From assembly GCF_011927955.1 (NCBI RefSeq), contig NZ_JAATJN010000001.1, forward strand, positions 3,286,001 through 3,350,000: a DNA stretch of 64,000 nucleotides, written 5' to 3'. The translations under genes were made by a program, and so were the position numbers. This document shows, piece after piece, positions 51,847 to 60,400 of the stretch. The stretch comes from Brevibacterium marinum. GTDB lineage: Bacteria; Actinomycetota; Actinomycetes; Actinomycetales; Brevibacteriaceae. The notes under the pieces are model-generated. The model did not search any database, was not told the DNA's origin, and saw nothing but the letters and a program-made list of their open reading frames with translations. Position 1 is the stretch's first letter; every line of letters begins with the position of its first letter.

Positions 51847-54519
51847 ATGGAAAACTATCCAGCCGAATGGGAAGCCGATGTCGTCCTTCGCGACGGCGGC
51901 ACCGCCCATCTGCGTCCCATCGTTCCCGACGACGCCGAGGCGCTGTCGAAGATGCACGAGGCACAGTCGCCGGAGTCCGTCTATCTGCGCTTCTTCGCCC
52001 CGCTGCCACGGCTGCCAAAACGCGATCTCGACCGGTTCGTCACCGTCGATCACCGTGACCGTGTGGCCATGATCATGCTGGTGGGGTCGGACATCATCGG
52101 CGTCGGCAGATTCGACAAGATCTCCTCGACGACCGCCGAGGTCGCCTTCAACATCGCCGACGCCCACCAGGGGCGAGGGATCGGCTCGATCCTCCTCGAG
52201 CACCTGGCCGCCGCGGCCCGGGACCTGGGCATCGCCAGATTCACCGCCGAGGTGCTGCCTCAGAACCGTTCGATGCTGCAGGTCTTCCAGGCCGCCGGCT
52301 ACGAGGTCTCGCGTGGATTCGACGACGGCGTCGTGGCCGTGAACTTCGACATCGACCCGACGGCACGGTCGATCGAGGTCCAGGCCTCACGGGAGCACCG
52401 TGCCGAGGCCCTGAGCGTGCGCACGGTCCTCCACCCCGCCTCGGTGGTGGTCATCGGCGCCAGCCGCAAACGCAATTCCACCGGTCATCTCCTCATCCGC
52501 AACATCACCTCGGCGAAGTTCACCGGCGACCTGTGGGTCGTCCACCCCGAGGCGGACCAGATCGCCGGTGTGCGGGCGTACCCGAGCCTCGACGATCTGC
52601 CGGGCACGGCCGACCTCGCCGTCATCGCGGTGCCCGCTGAATCGGCCACCGAGGTCGTCCAGGAGTGCGCGGCGCACGGGGTCAAGGCCGTCCTCGTCAT
52701 CTCCTCGGGATTCGCAGAGACGGGAGAGGCCGGAGCCGAGCTGCAGCGGCAGATGGTCTCGACGGCACGTGCCTACGGCATGCGCGTGGTCGGACCGAAC
52801 TCCTTCGGCCTCGTCAACGAATCCGAGGACATCGCGCTCAATGCCTCACTGGCGCCTTTCCTGCCCGCCTCGGGCACCCTCGGGCTGTTCAGCCAATCGG
52901 GCGCGCTGGGCACCGCCCTGCTGGCGGCGGCGAAGAAGCGCGGACTCGGGATCTCCACGTTCGTCTCCGCCGGCAACCGCGCGGACCTGTCCGGCAACGA
53001 CGTCCTCCAGTACTGGGAGGAGGATCCTGCGACGAAGACCGTCGGCCTCTACCTCGAGTCGATCGGCAACCCGCGCAAGTTCGCCCGCATCGCCCGCCGG
53101 GTCTCCCGTGTGAAACCGGTCGTCGTGATCAAGTCCGACCTCACCGGCAGGGAGCTGCCGCCCGGGCACATCGTGCGCACCTCGTCCCTGGCACCGAACA
53201 CCCTCGATCAGGTGCTCGGGCAGGCCGGGGTGATCAGGGCCGATACGATCCACCAGCTCTTCGACCTCACGCAGGTGTTCTCGACCCAGCCCCTCCCGGC
53301 GGGCAGGCGCCTGGGCGTCATCGGCAATTCGGCGGCGATGGCGACCCTCGTCGTCCAGCGCGCCCGCGCCGAAGGTCTGCACGTCGAGGCCGAGCCGATG
53401 TCGCTGCATCCCGAGGTCGAGGCGGAGACCTTCCGAGTCGAGGTCGAGGCGATGTACGCTCGCGAGGACATCGACTCCGTCGTCGTCACCTTCACCCCCT
53501 CGGCCGGGGCCGAGGAGACCGAGATCGCCTCCCACCTCGCCGAGGCGGCCGCCCGTTCGCAGAAGACGACCGTGGCCTGCTTCCTCGGCATCAAGGGCGT
53601 CCAGGACGAGCTGACCACGCATCTCAGCGAGGGTGAAGGTGCCCGGATCTCGCACACGGTGCCCAGCTACGTCGGCCCCGAAGACGCCGTCTGGTCACTG
53701 GCCAGGGCCACCGACTATGCGCGTTGGCGCGCGGCCGACCATGGTCATTTCCTCGATGTCGAGGACCTCGACGACAAGGGTGTGCGCACCATCGTCGAGT
53801 CGGCGCTCGCCGATGCCCGGCCCGGCAAGCCGGTCCGACTCGAACGGGATCAGGCCGGTGCCCTGCTCTCGTGCTACGGGATCGAGGTTCTGCCCCACAT
53901 CACGGCCGCCTCGGTGGACGAGGGGCTGGCCGCTGCCGAGGAGATCGGCTATCCGGTCGCGCTCAAGGCGGTGTCCTCTACCCTGCGCCACCGGATGGAG
54001 TTGGGCGGTGTGCGTCTGAACATCGACTCACCGGAGGAGCTGCGCGAGGACTTCCACGCCATCCAGGAGACCATCAGCTCCCTGCTCGATGACGAGGAGC
54101 CCCTCGTCGACGTCCAGGCCATGGCGCCTCCGGGAGTCCCCTGCGTCATCCGTGCCGGCGAGGATCGGCTGCTGGGACCGCTGCTGTCCTTCTCTCTGGC
54201 CGGTGACACGACCGAGCTGCTCGGCGATGTCGAACATCGTGTGGCGCCGCTGACGGACAAGGACGCTGAGGACATGATCCGATCGGTCAAGTCCTCGCCG
54301 AGGCTGTTCGGCTATCGGGGGTTGCCTCCGGTGAACATCGATCCGCTCAAGGACGTGCTCGAACGTCTCTCCGTGCTCGTCGAGAGGCATCCGCAGATCC
54401 TCGAGCTCGAAATCCACCCGATGGTCGCCACAGTGACACAGGGTCACCTGCTGAGCGTGCGAATAGATCTGCTCACGGATTCCGCGCGCATCGACACGAC
54501 GCGCAGACTGCTCAGCTGA
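51847..54519 (+). CDS. GNAT-acyl-CoA ligase fusion (Pat-like protein acetyltransferase)
   Basis: 890 aa. The N-terminal GNAT domain (about 10-165) has the acetyl-CoA loop IADAHQGRGIGSILLEHL. It is followed by the CoA-binding fold (about 190-320: VVVIGASRKRNSTGHLLIRN), a ligase-CoA domain and a C-terminal ATP-grasp domain (about 660-890). The order GNAT first is that of Streptomyces lividans PatA, the reverse of Salmonella Pat. At the usual phospho-His site (SHTGALAG) the sequence reads VRTSSLAPN, so His appears replaced, as expected for a regulatory ligase domain. It probably acetylates lysines of acyl-CoA synthetases. Start 51847 sits 6 nt after a -10 element. Confidence 0.9.
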   Translation: MENYPAEWEADVVLRDGGTAHLRPIVPDDAEALSKMHEAQSPESVYLRFFAPLPRLPKRDLDRFVTVDHRDRVAMIMLVGSDIIGVGRFDKISSTTAEVAFNIADAHQGRGIGSILLEHLAAAARDLGIARFTAEVLPQNRSMLQVFQAAGYEVSRGFDDGVVAVNFDIDPTARSIEVQASREHRAEALSVRTVLHPASVVVIGASRKRNSTGHLLIRNITSAKFTGDLWVVHPEADQIAGVRAYPSLDDLPGTADLAVIAVPAESATEVVQECAAHGVKAVLVISSGFAETGEAGAELQRQMVSTARAYGMRVVGPNSFGLVNESEDIALNASLAPFLPASGTLGLFSQSGALGTALLAAAKKRGLGISTFVSAGNRADLSGNDVLQYWEEDPATKTVGLYLESIGNPRKFARIARRVSRVKPVVVIKSDLTGRELPPGHIVRTSSLAPNTLDQVLGQAGVIRADTIHQLFDLTQVFSTQPLPAGRRLGVIGNSAAMATLVVQRARAEGLHVEAEPMSLHPEVEAETFRVEVEAMYAREDIDSVVVTFTPSAGAEETEIASHLAEAAARSQKTTVACFLGIKGVQDELTTHLSEGEGARISHTVPSYVGPEDAVWSLARATDYARWRAADHGHFLDVEDLDDKGVRTIVESALADARPGKPVRLERDQAGALLSCYGIEVLPHITAASVDEGLAAAEEIGYPVALKAVSSTLRHRMELGGVRLNIDSPEELREDFHAIQETISSLLDDEEPLVDVQAMAPPGVPCVIRAGEDRLLGPLLSFSLAGDTTELLGDVEHRVAPLTDKDAEDMIRSVKSSPRLFGYRGLPPVNIDPLKDVLERLSVLVERHPQILELEIHPMVATVTQGHLLSVRIDLLTDSARIDTTRRLLS

Positions 54520-54548
54520 GACCGTGCGACCGGCGAAGCGGATGCCCC

Positions 54549-54655
54549 GGCGACCGTTGCACGACGTGATCAGCGAAGGGGCCGGCGGCCGTCGGACGAC
54601 GTGATCGCCGACCGCATACGACATGCTCGCCGACGGCGCACGAGGTCTTCGGCGA
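54549..54655. repeat. four degenerate repeats downstream of the Pat-like gene
   Basis: Four units share an ACGACGTGATCGCCGA-like core: one near 54549-54578, one at 54583-54611, then 22-bp units at 54612-54633 and 54634-54655. They begin about 30 bp after the stop. No gene is visible from 54520 to 54940. Confidence 0.65.
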
Positions 54656-54865
54656 CCGAGCTCGAGGACGGTGAATTCCGGTGAGCGTATGCGCATGAAA
54701 TGACAAGCGGGAGACGAAGATGTGCCCGTTTAGTGAGAACCGACTGGCAGTTTGGCGAGTCTTATACCAATTGTTCTCCATTCCAGGTAGTGTCTGTATC
54801 CGTTCGGCACGAAACGTTATGAATTCGTGTTTAAGTGCGTGGTCGACAACATCGGCCATAGTCTG

Positions 54866-54882
54866 TGGCCAGCCGCTGGCCA
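54866..54882. promoter_or_regulatory. 17-bp palindrome, probable TetR operator
   Basis: TGGCCAGC-C-GCTGGCCA is a perfect inverted repeat about 60-75 bp before the tetR ATG, in an AT-richer gap. Its size fits a TetR-type operator for autoregulation. Confidence 0.55.
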
Positions 54883-54940
54883 TCCACCGTTCCACGACAC
54901 CTGCGTTGCGGGTGCCCCATGAGAGTGAGGCCTGAAAGAA

Positions 54941-55495
54941 ATGATTTCACGAAGAGACGTCGTCACCGACTCCGCGATCGCCGTCGTCGCCGAACAAGGA
55001 GTTCGCGGACTCACCCACAGGGCCGTCGACGCCCTGGCCGAGCTGCCGGTCGGCTCGACATCGAACGTCTACCGCACCCGCGACGCCCTGGTCACCGGGA
55101 TCATGGAGCGCATCGGCGAACTCAACTCCCAGCAGCTCGAGCGTCTGCCGGATCTGCTGCGCGACAGCGGCAAGCCCGTCGACGTCATCACCGTCGACTT
55201 CTGCATGAACTGGCTGACTGCCGACCGCAACCGGTTCTACACGATGATCATGCTCAGCCTCGACCCCGCACTGCCCGACGAAGCAGTGGATGCGAAGCAG
55301 AAGAACATGCGCAAGATCGACGAGTTCGTCATGCGACTGGCCGATGTCGACGCCGAGATGGCGCGCACGATCAACAGCTCCATCATGGGAATGATGGTCT
55401 CCGAACTGATCGCGGGCACCGCCGATCGGCCCAGCGTCGAAGTATTCATCGCTCATTTCCTCAAGTGGCACAGGAGCGCCGCCGTAAGCGCCTGA
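54941..55495 (+). CDS. TetR/AcrR-family regulator
   Basis: 184 aa. The HTH (about 8-50) reads DSAIAVVAEQGVRGLTHRAVD, then ELPVGSTSNVYRTRDALVTGIM, typical of a TetR DNA-binding domain. The remaining 130 residues form the helical ligand/dimer domain, with Met- and Asp-rich helices. No efflux or other target gene is adjacent: upstream is the Pat-like gene, downstream topoisomerase IV. The palindrome at 54866 suggests self-control. The ligand is unknown. The upstream gap is less GC-rich than the rest of the window. Confidence 0.9.
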   Translation: MISRRDVVTDSAIAVVAEQGVRGLTHRAVDALAELPVGSTSNVYRTRDALVTGIMERIGELNSQQLERLPDLLRDSGKPVDVITVDFCMNWLTADRNRFYTMIMLSLDPALPDEAVDAKQKNMRKIDEFVMRLADVDAEMARTINSSIMGMMVSELIAGTADRPSVEVFIAHFLKWHRSAAVSA

Positions 55496-55574
55496 ACGCG
55501 TTCGTCAGCACTCCCCCAGCCGACACGGACGCCCCCGAAATCCCGGCTTGAGCCGTAGAACTCAAATCGAACGC

Positions 55575-55580
55575 TAGAAT
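55575..55580 (+). promoter_or_regulatory. candidate parC -10 element TAGAAT
   Basis: TAGAAT (5/6) lies about 87 nt before the parC ATG in an AT-richer stretch, giving a leader of about 80 nt. No matching -35 was seen at 16-18 bp. Confidence 0.45.
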
Positions 55581-55666
55581 CGACAGGTGCTCTCCGTTTC
55601 GCGTGCGCCGCCTCGGTGCGTGAGAGAGCATCCGGAGCGGAAAATTCGTGCGTCAAAAGGAGTTCC

Positions 55667-58414
55667 ATGACCGAAGGCAGAGTCATCGATGTCGACGTCT
55701 CATCCGAGATGGAGAGTTCGTTCCTCGAATATGCGGTCTCGGTCATCCACTCCCGCGCACTGCCCGATGCACGCGACGGACTGAAGCCCGTCCAGCGACG
55801 CATCGTCTACCAGATGGGCGACATGGGTCTGCGCCCCGAGCGCGGACATGTGAAGTCCTCCCGCATCGTCGGCGATGTCATGGGCAAGCTCCACCCGCAC
55901 GGCGACACCGCGATCTACGACGCGCTGGTCCGCCTGAGCCAGGGCTTCATCATGCGCCTGCCGCTCGTGGACGGCCACGGCAACTTCGGATCCCTCGACG
56001 ACGGACCTGCCGCCCCACGTTACACAGAGGCCAGACTGACCCAGGCCTCAATGCAGATGATCGCCGGCCTCGATGAGGACGTCGTCGATTTCGTCGGCAA
56101 CTACGACAACACCCTGACCCAGCCCGAAGTGCTGCCCAGCGCGTTCCCGAACCTGCTCATCAACGGCACCTCCGGCATCGCCGTCGGCATGGCCACGAAC
56201 ATGGCCCCGCACAACCCCGGTGAGGTCATCGCCGCCTGCTGCCACCTGATCCGCAATCCCGAGGCCGGCCTGTCCGAGCTCATGCGCTTCGTCCCAGGAC
56301 CGGACCTGCCCACCGGCGGGCGGATCATCGGGCTCGATGGGGTCCGTGATGCCTATGAGTCGGGGCGCGGGACGTTCCGCACCCGCGCCACGGTCTCGAT
56401 CGAGAACATCAGCGCCCGCCGAAAGGGCATCGTCGTCACCGAACTGCCCTACCTCGTGGGGCCGGAGAAGGTCGTGGCGAAGGTCAAGGACGCGGTCGGA
56501 GCGAAGAAACTCACCGGCATCGCCTCGATCGACGACTATTCGGACCGCAAGAACGGGATGCGCCTGGTCATCGGCATCAAGAACGGGTTCAACCCGGAGG
56601 CTGTGCTCGCCGAACTCTACCGGCAGACCCCGCTCGAAGAGTCCTTCAGCATCAACAACGTCTGCCTCGTCGAGGGTCAGCCGCGAACGCTGGGGCTGCG
56701 CGAGCTGCTCACCGTCTACCTCGCCCACCGCATCGACGTCGTCCGACGTCGCACCGTCTTCCAGCTGCGCAAGGCCAAGGACCGCCTCCACCTCGTCGAG
56801 GGACTGCTCATTGCGATCCTCGACATCGACGAGGTCATCCAGCTCATCCGCTCCTCCGATGATGCGCCCACGGCCCGCACTCGACTGATGGACGTCTTCG
56901 AGCTCTCGGAGCTGCAGGCCACCTACATCCTCGACCTGCAGCTGCGTCGGCTGACGAAGTTCTCGCGTCTCGAACTCGAGGCCGAGCGCGACGAACTGCG
57001 GAAGAAGATCGACTACCTCGAGTCCCTGCTCGCCGATGAGGCCGAACTGCGCGAACTCGTCGCCACCGAGCTCGAGGCGACCGCGGAGGTCATCGGCTCG
57101 CCTCGGCGTACGGTCCTCATCGAAGGATCGATGAAGGAACTGAGCGCCAAGGGCAGGAAGGCTCAGACGGACCTCAAGATAGCCGATTCCCCGTGCCGGG
57201 TCCTGCTGTCGACATCGGGGCGGATCGCGCGCACCGCGGACGCCACCGCGCTGCAGCGAATCGGCAAGCGCTCGAGCCATGACGCCCTGCGCTCCGAACT
57301 CGTGTCGACGACTCAGGGGAACATCGGAGCGGTGACTTCGCTGGGCCGCCTGCATGTGGTCGATGTCGTCGATCTGCCGGCCCTGCCGCCGGCCGCGACC
57401 AGACCGAACGTCGCGGGCGGAGTCAAGATCGCCGACTACGTGGCGTTGGAGAAGAACGAGTCCGTGCTGGGGCTCGTCGACCTCGACCGTGAATTCGCCC
57501 TCGGAACCGCAGGCGGCGTCGTCAAGCGGGTATCCGTGGCCGGCCGTCCGAACAAGAGCGAATGGGAGGCGATCACCCTCAAAGGCAAGGACAAGGTCGT
57601 CGGTCTTGCTCAGCCGGAGAACATCGATGACTCCCTGGCCGTGTTCGTGACTTCGAACGCCCAGCTGCTGGCCTTCGACGCCTCGGGCCTGCGCGCTCAG
57701 GGCTGGACTGCCTCGGGTGTGGCAGGGATGAAGGTCGCCGCCGATGCGCGGGCTCTCTTCTTCGGCATGACGCCCAAGGATGCCAAGACCGATGAGGACG
57801 GCGACGCCGACACCAGCATCGGCTCGTTCGCCGTGGTCACCGTCGCCAGCGGTGAGAACTTCTATGGTGCTCCCTCGTCGTCGATCAAGGTCAGCGACTT
57901 CTCCGAGTTCCCGACCAAGGGTCGTGCAACCTCCGGCGTGCGGGCTCATAAGTTCCTCAAGGGCGAGACCGAGCTGTCCCTGGCCTGGGTCGGCGACTCT
58001 CCGCAGGCGGCGGCTCATGCCGGTGGTGCCAGGACTCTGCCGGCCGAGTCGTCCAAACGCGATGCCACGGGCTCACCCCTCGAATCGAAGATCGACGTCA
58101 TCGGAGCTCTCCCGCGCCTCGGCGAGGCCGAGACCGCGATCGACGGCGCATCCGGTGGTACCGGGACCGAAGGTGGCGCATCCGGTGGTACCGGGACCGG
58201 CAGCGGTGCCGGAACTGGAGGTGCCGTGTCGTCGGGGAAGGCCGAGGAGTCGCGGTCTCAGGGACTGGCGACGAGCCTCGACGGTCTCGATCTCGATGGT
58301 GGACACGGGCTCGATGAGGCGAAGGAAGAGATCTCTCGGTCGAAGATGGACTCCGACGACGCCGTCATCGTTTCCCACGATGATGACGATGACGACGACA
58401 CCGCGCTGTTCTGA
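55667..58414 (+). CDS. parC: topoisomerase IV subunit A (GyrA/ParC family)
   Basis: 915 aa from ATG at 55667 with AAAAGGAG 5 nt upstream. The breakage-reunion domain carries RALPDARDGLKPVQRRIVYQM, KLHPHGDTAIYDALVRLSQ and the catalytic Tyr in APRYTEARLT (near 123). The C-terminal beta-pinwheel has VLGLVDLDREFALGTAGGVVKRV. I see no QRRGGKG-type GyrA box, which favours ParC over GyrA. The partner parE is not in this window. At the position of E. coli GyrA Ser83 the residue is Thr. After about residue 785 comes a Gly/Ser/Thr tail with repeats, ending HDDDDDDDTALF. It is convergent with the cyclase gene. Confidence 0.92.
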   Translation: MTEGRVIDVDVSSEMESSFLEYAVSVIHSRALPDARDGLKPVQRRIVYQMGDMGLRPERGHVKSSRIVGDVMGKLHPHGDTAIYDALVRLSQGFIMRLPLVDGHGNFGSLDDGPAAPRYTEARLTQASMQMIAGLDEDVVDFVGNYDNTLTQPEVLPSAFPNLLINGTSGIAVGMATNMAPHNPGEVIAACCHLIRNPEAGLSELMRFVPGPDLPTGGRIIGLDGVRDAYESGRGTFRTRATVSIENISARRKGIVVTELPYLVGPEKVVAKVKDAVGAKKLTGIASIDDYSDRKNGMRLVIGIKNGFNPEAVLAELYRQTPLEESFSINNVCLVEGQPRTLGLRELLTVYLAHRIDVVRRRTVFQLRKAKDRLHLVEGLLIAILDIDEVIQLIRSSDDAPTARTRLMDVFELSELQATYILDLQLRRLTKFSRLELEAERDELRKKIDYLESLLADEAELRELVATELEATAEVIGSPRRTVLIEGSMKELSAKGRKAQTDLKIADSPCRVLLSTSGRIARTADATALQRIGKRSSHDALRSELVSTTQGNIGAVTSLGRLHVVDVVDLPALPPAATRPNVAGGVKIADYVALEKNESVLGLVDLDREFALGTAGGVVKRVSVAGRPNKSEWEAITLKGKDKVVGLAQPENIDDSLAVFVTSNAQLLAFDASGLRAQGWTASGVAGMKVAADARALFFGMTPKDAKTDEDGDADTSIGSFAVVTVASGENFYGAPSSSIKVSDFSEFPTKGRATSGVRAHKFLKGETELSLAWVGDSPQAAAHAGGARTLPAESSKRDATGSPLESKIDVIGALPRLGEAETAIDGASGGTGTEGGASGGTGTGSGAGTGGAVSSGKAEESRSQGLATSLDGLDLDGGHGLDEAKEEISRSKMDSDDAVIVSHDDDDDDDTALF
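58145..58199 (+). repeat. two exact 25-bp repeats (30-bp period) in the parC tail
   Basis: Copies at 58145-58169 and 58175-58199 share GGCGCATCCGGTGGTACCGG. The period encodes ten residues (GASGGTGTEG, GASGGTGTGS) in a disordered C-terminal tail. Confidence 0.9.
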
Positions 58415-58421
58415 CCAGACG

Positions 58422-58491
58422 GGTGACCGAGCAACCGGTAGCTCGGTAACCATGTAACGGGGTCGCTGGGTAGCCGGGTCGCTGGGTGACC
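58422..58491. repeat. 15-16-bp tandem repeats just after parC
   Basis: Units at 58422-58436, 58437-58451, 58460-58475 and 58476-58491 share GGTGACC/GGTAACC-type and GGGTCGCTGGG cores. They start 8 bp after the parC stop. The remaining 58492-58699 gap contains no gene I can support. Confidence 0.75.
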
Positions 58492-58699
58492 GGGGGTAAA
58501 AGCTGTCCTGCCGGAATCCGGTGATCGCACTTCCGGGCCACTTCACATGTCATATCTTCGCTGGGAATAGCTCGCACTGCAGGTGTCTAATCCTCGACCG
58601 ACTGTTCCGAGTGAGAGCGCCGGTGCCTCCCGACACCATCCGCCCGGACTGCTCAAGCCACGTCATCGTGCCACGTGCCCCGACCGTGTGGCCGCTCGC

Positions 58700-60400
58700 T
58701 CAGCTCTCGTCGTCGTCGAGGTCGAGCTGCATCCGCGCCGCTGTGCCGCGCCTCATCTCACCGATGCCGGTCTCCCCCAGTCCCTGCAGAGACAGGGATT
58801 CTCTCCGCTCGAACACGTAGGCGTCCGAAGCGGAGAGGACACGGGCAGTGTCCTCATCGGTGAAGATCGTTCCGGGGTCGGCGACGGCGGTGAGTCTGGC
58901 GGCCAGGTTGACGCTCGAGCCGAAGATGTCGCCCAGACGTGACAGGACCCTGCCCCAGACGAATCCGACCCTCGCCTGCGGAAGGTTCTCGGCCGCACTC
59001 ACCTTCTCCATCAGGGTCATGGCGATCTCCGCACCGCCCAGCGGAGTCTCGGCGGCGAAGAACACCTCATCGCCGACGGTCTTGATGACCCGGCCGCCCC
59101 CGGTCGCGACGATGTTGTAGGCCATGCCCTGGAATTCCTGGACGAGGTTCGCCAGCTGCCGCGGCTCCATCTTCTGCGACAGACGCGTGTAGGAGACGAG
59201 GTCGATGAAGCCGACCGCACGTGCCAACGGCATCGAGGAGTCGTACCACCCCTGCCTGTTGTCGATTGCCAGACCATCGGAGACATTGACATTGAGCCGA
59301 CCCATCACTTCGGCGAGGTTGCGCCGCCAGGAGTACGTCAGCATCATCTGCAGCGGGTCGACCATGTCCTCGACGACCCGCAGCGCATCGCGCCGGGCCT
59401 CGGGGTCGGTCAGACCCTTCTCCTCGGTGAGGAAGTCGACGAGGGTCTCCATCTGCCACACGACCAGGCGGTCGGTGGTCTGACCGATCGCGCGGGCCAG
59501 GGACAGCGCGGTGCTCTGATCGATGAGGCCGTCGGCGACGGGCTTCGCCCACATTCGCAGGGCATGGGCGTCGCTGACCGTGTAGGCCTTCTCCGCCTCG
59601 TCGGTCTGCGACATCCCCAATGCCCGCCACATCTTGCGCGCCGAGACCGTGGAGATGCCACCGAGCTTCGCCGCTTCACGTCGATCGAGCACCCGTTTGC
59701 CGTCGAGGAGTATCTCCTCGAGGCGTTCGGCGGCGCTGCGTGTCTCGTAGACGGTTTCATCCTCGTCGTCATCGTCATCGTCGAGCATCTGCAGTGCCGC
59801 GGTGCGCGGATCTTCGTGGAGTCCGTCGGAGAAGTCGCCTCCCGCCGTCTGCGCGGACGTCGCCTCGTCCGTCCCCAGTTCCTCGGCCCGTGGGAGGTTC
59901 ATCGCCGAGGTGGCAGGCAGATCCTCGTCCCCGTGTTCGATCCCCGGAACGGAGGGCGGCGCCGAGGCGGCCGGGGGCTCGGCGGCATTCGGTGAGGCAT
60001 CGATGCGGTCCTCGGTGATCATCGGAATCGAATTCGGTCCGAGTCCCGAGTCCGCTCGGTTCTCGGCATCCCGTCTGCGTTCGGTATCGTGTCCTTGACC
60101 TGCGTCCTGTGCGTGATCCGCGGCCGGTGCGTCGTCCGCGTCCGCCACGTACTCGGCGGTGTCCGGATCGTCGGTCGAATCGGCATCTTCGGCCGAGTCC
60201 GTCGATTCCCGCGCAGCAGAGGAGCTGTGCTCCTCCGATGTGTCGGCCGCAATCGAGGCATTGTGCTCGCCCTCGGTACGATTCCCCTCGGCGCGATGCC
60301 CGTCGGGTCGCACCTCGGCGCTGTCGTTGTCGTCTCCGGCTGCCTGCGACCGGTCGGGGACGACGTCGAACTCGGCGGTGAAGTCCGAAATCCCTGTCAT
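58700..60400 (-). CDS. class III adenylate cyclase with N-terminal regulatory domain
   Basis: 566 aa. Residues 1-200 are disordered and acidic. A helical regulatory domain (about 215-385) follows, with AAERLEEILLDGKRVLDRREA, then KPVADGLIDQSTALSLARAI, resembling the autoinhibitory N-domain of Rv1264 of M. tuberculosis, a pH-sensing cyclase. The catalytic domain (about 395-566) keeps the metal Asp residues in GFIDLVSYT and GDEVFF, the substrate Lys in VIKTVGDEV, and Asp, Asn and Arg in LGDIFGSSVNLAARL, so it should make cAMP. It is coupled to birA by an ATGA overlap. No membrane helix. Confidence 0.92.
   Translation of the reverse strand: MTGISDFTAEFDVVPDRSQAAGDDNDSAEVRPDGHRAEGNRTEGEHNASIAADTSEEHSSSAARESTDSAEDADSTDDPDTAEYVADADDAPAADHAQDAGQGHDTERRRDAENRADSGLGPNSIPMITEDRIDASPNAAEPPAASAPPSVPGIEHGDEDLPATSAMNLPRAEELGTDEATSAQTAGGDFSDGLHEDPRTAALQMLDDDDDDEDETVYETRSAAERLEEILLDGKRVLDRREAAKLGGISTVSARKMWRALGMSQTDEAEKAYTVSDAHALRMWAKPVADGLIDQSTALSLARAIGQTTDRLVVWQMETLVDFLTEEKGLTDPEARRDALRVVEDMVDPLQMMLTYSWRRNLAEVMGRLNVNVSDGLAIDNRQGWYDSSMPLARAVGFIDLVSYTRLSQKMEPRQLANLVQEFQGMAYNIVATGGGRVIKTVGDEVFFAAETPLGGAEIAMTLMEKVSAAENLPQARVGFVWGRVLSRLGDIFGSSVNLAARLTAVADPGTIFTDEDTARVLSASDAYVFERRESLSLQGLGETGIGEMRRGTAARMQLDLDDDES

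Noticed and set aside
54512..54895. A small leftward gene across the repeats after the Pat-like gene
   Set aside because: The open frame overlaps the degenerate repeats and the end of the Pat-like gene, has no ribosome-binding site and no recognisable sequence.
56048..58018. A 656-codon open frame opposite parC
   Set aside because: It is antisense to a conserved topoisomerase gene and has no domain of its own.
58422..58491. A CRISPR array
   Set aside because: Units are 15-16 bp, adjacent and degenerate, with no spacers and no cas genes.
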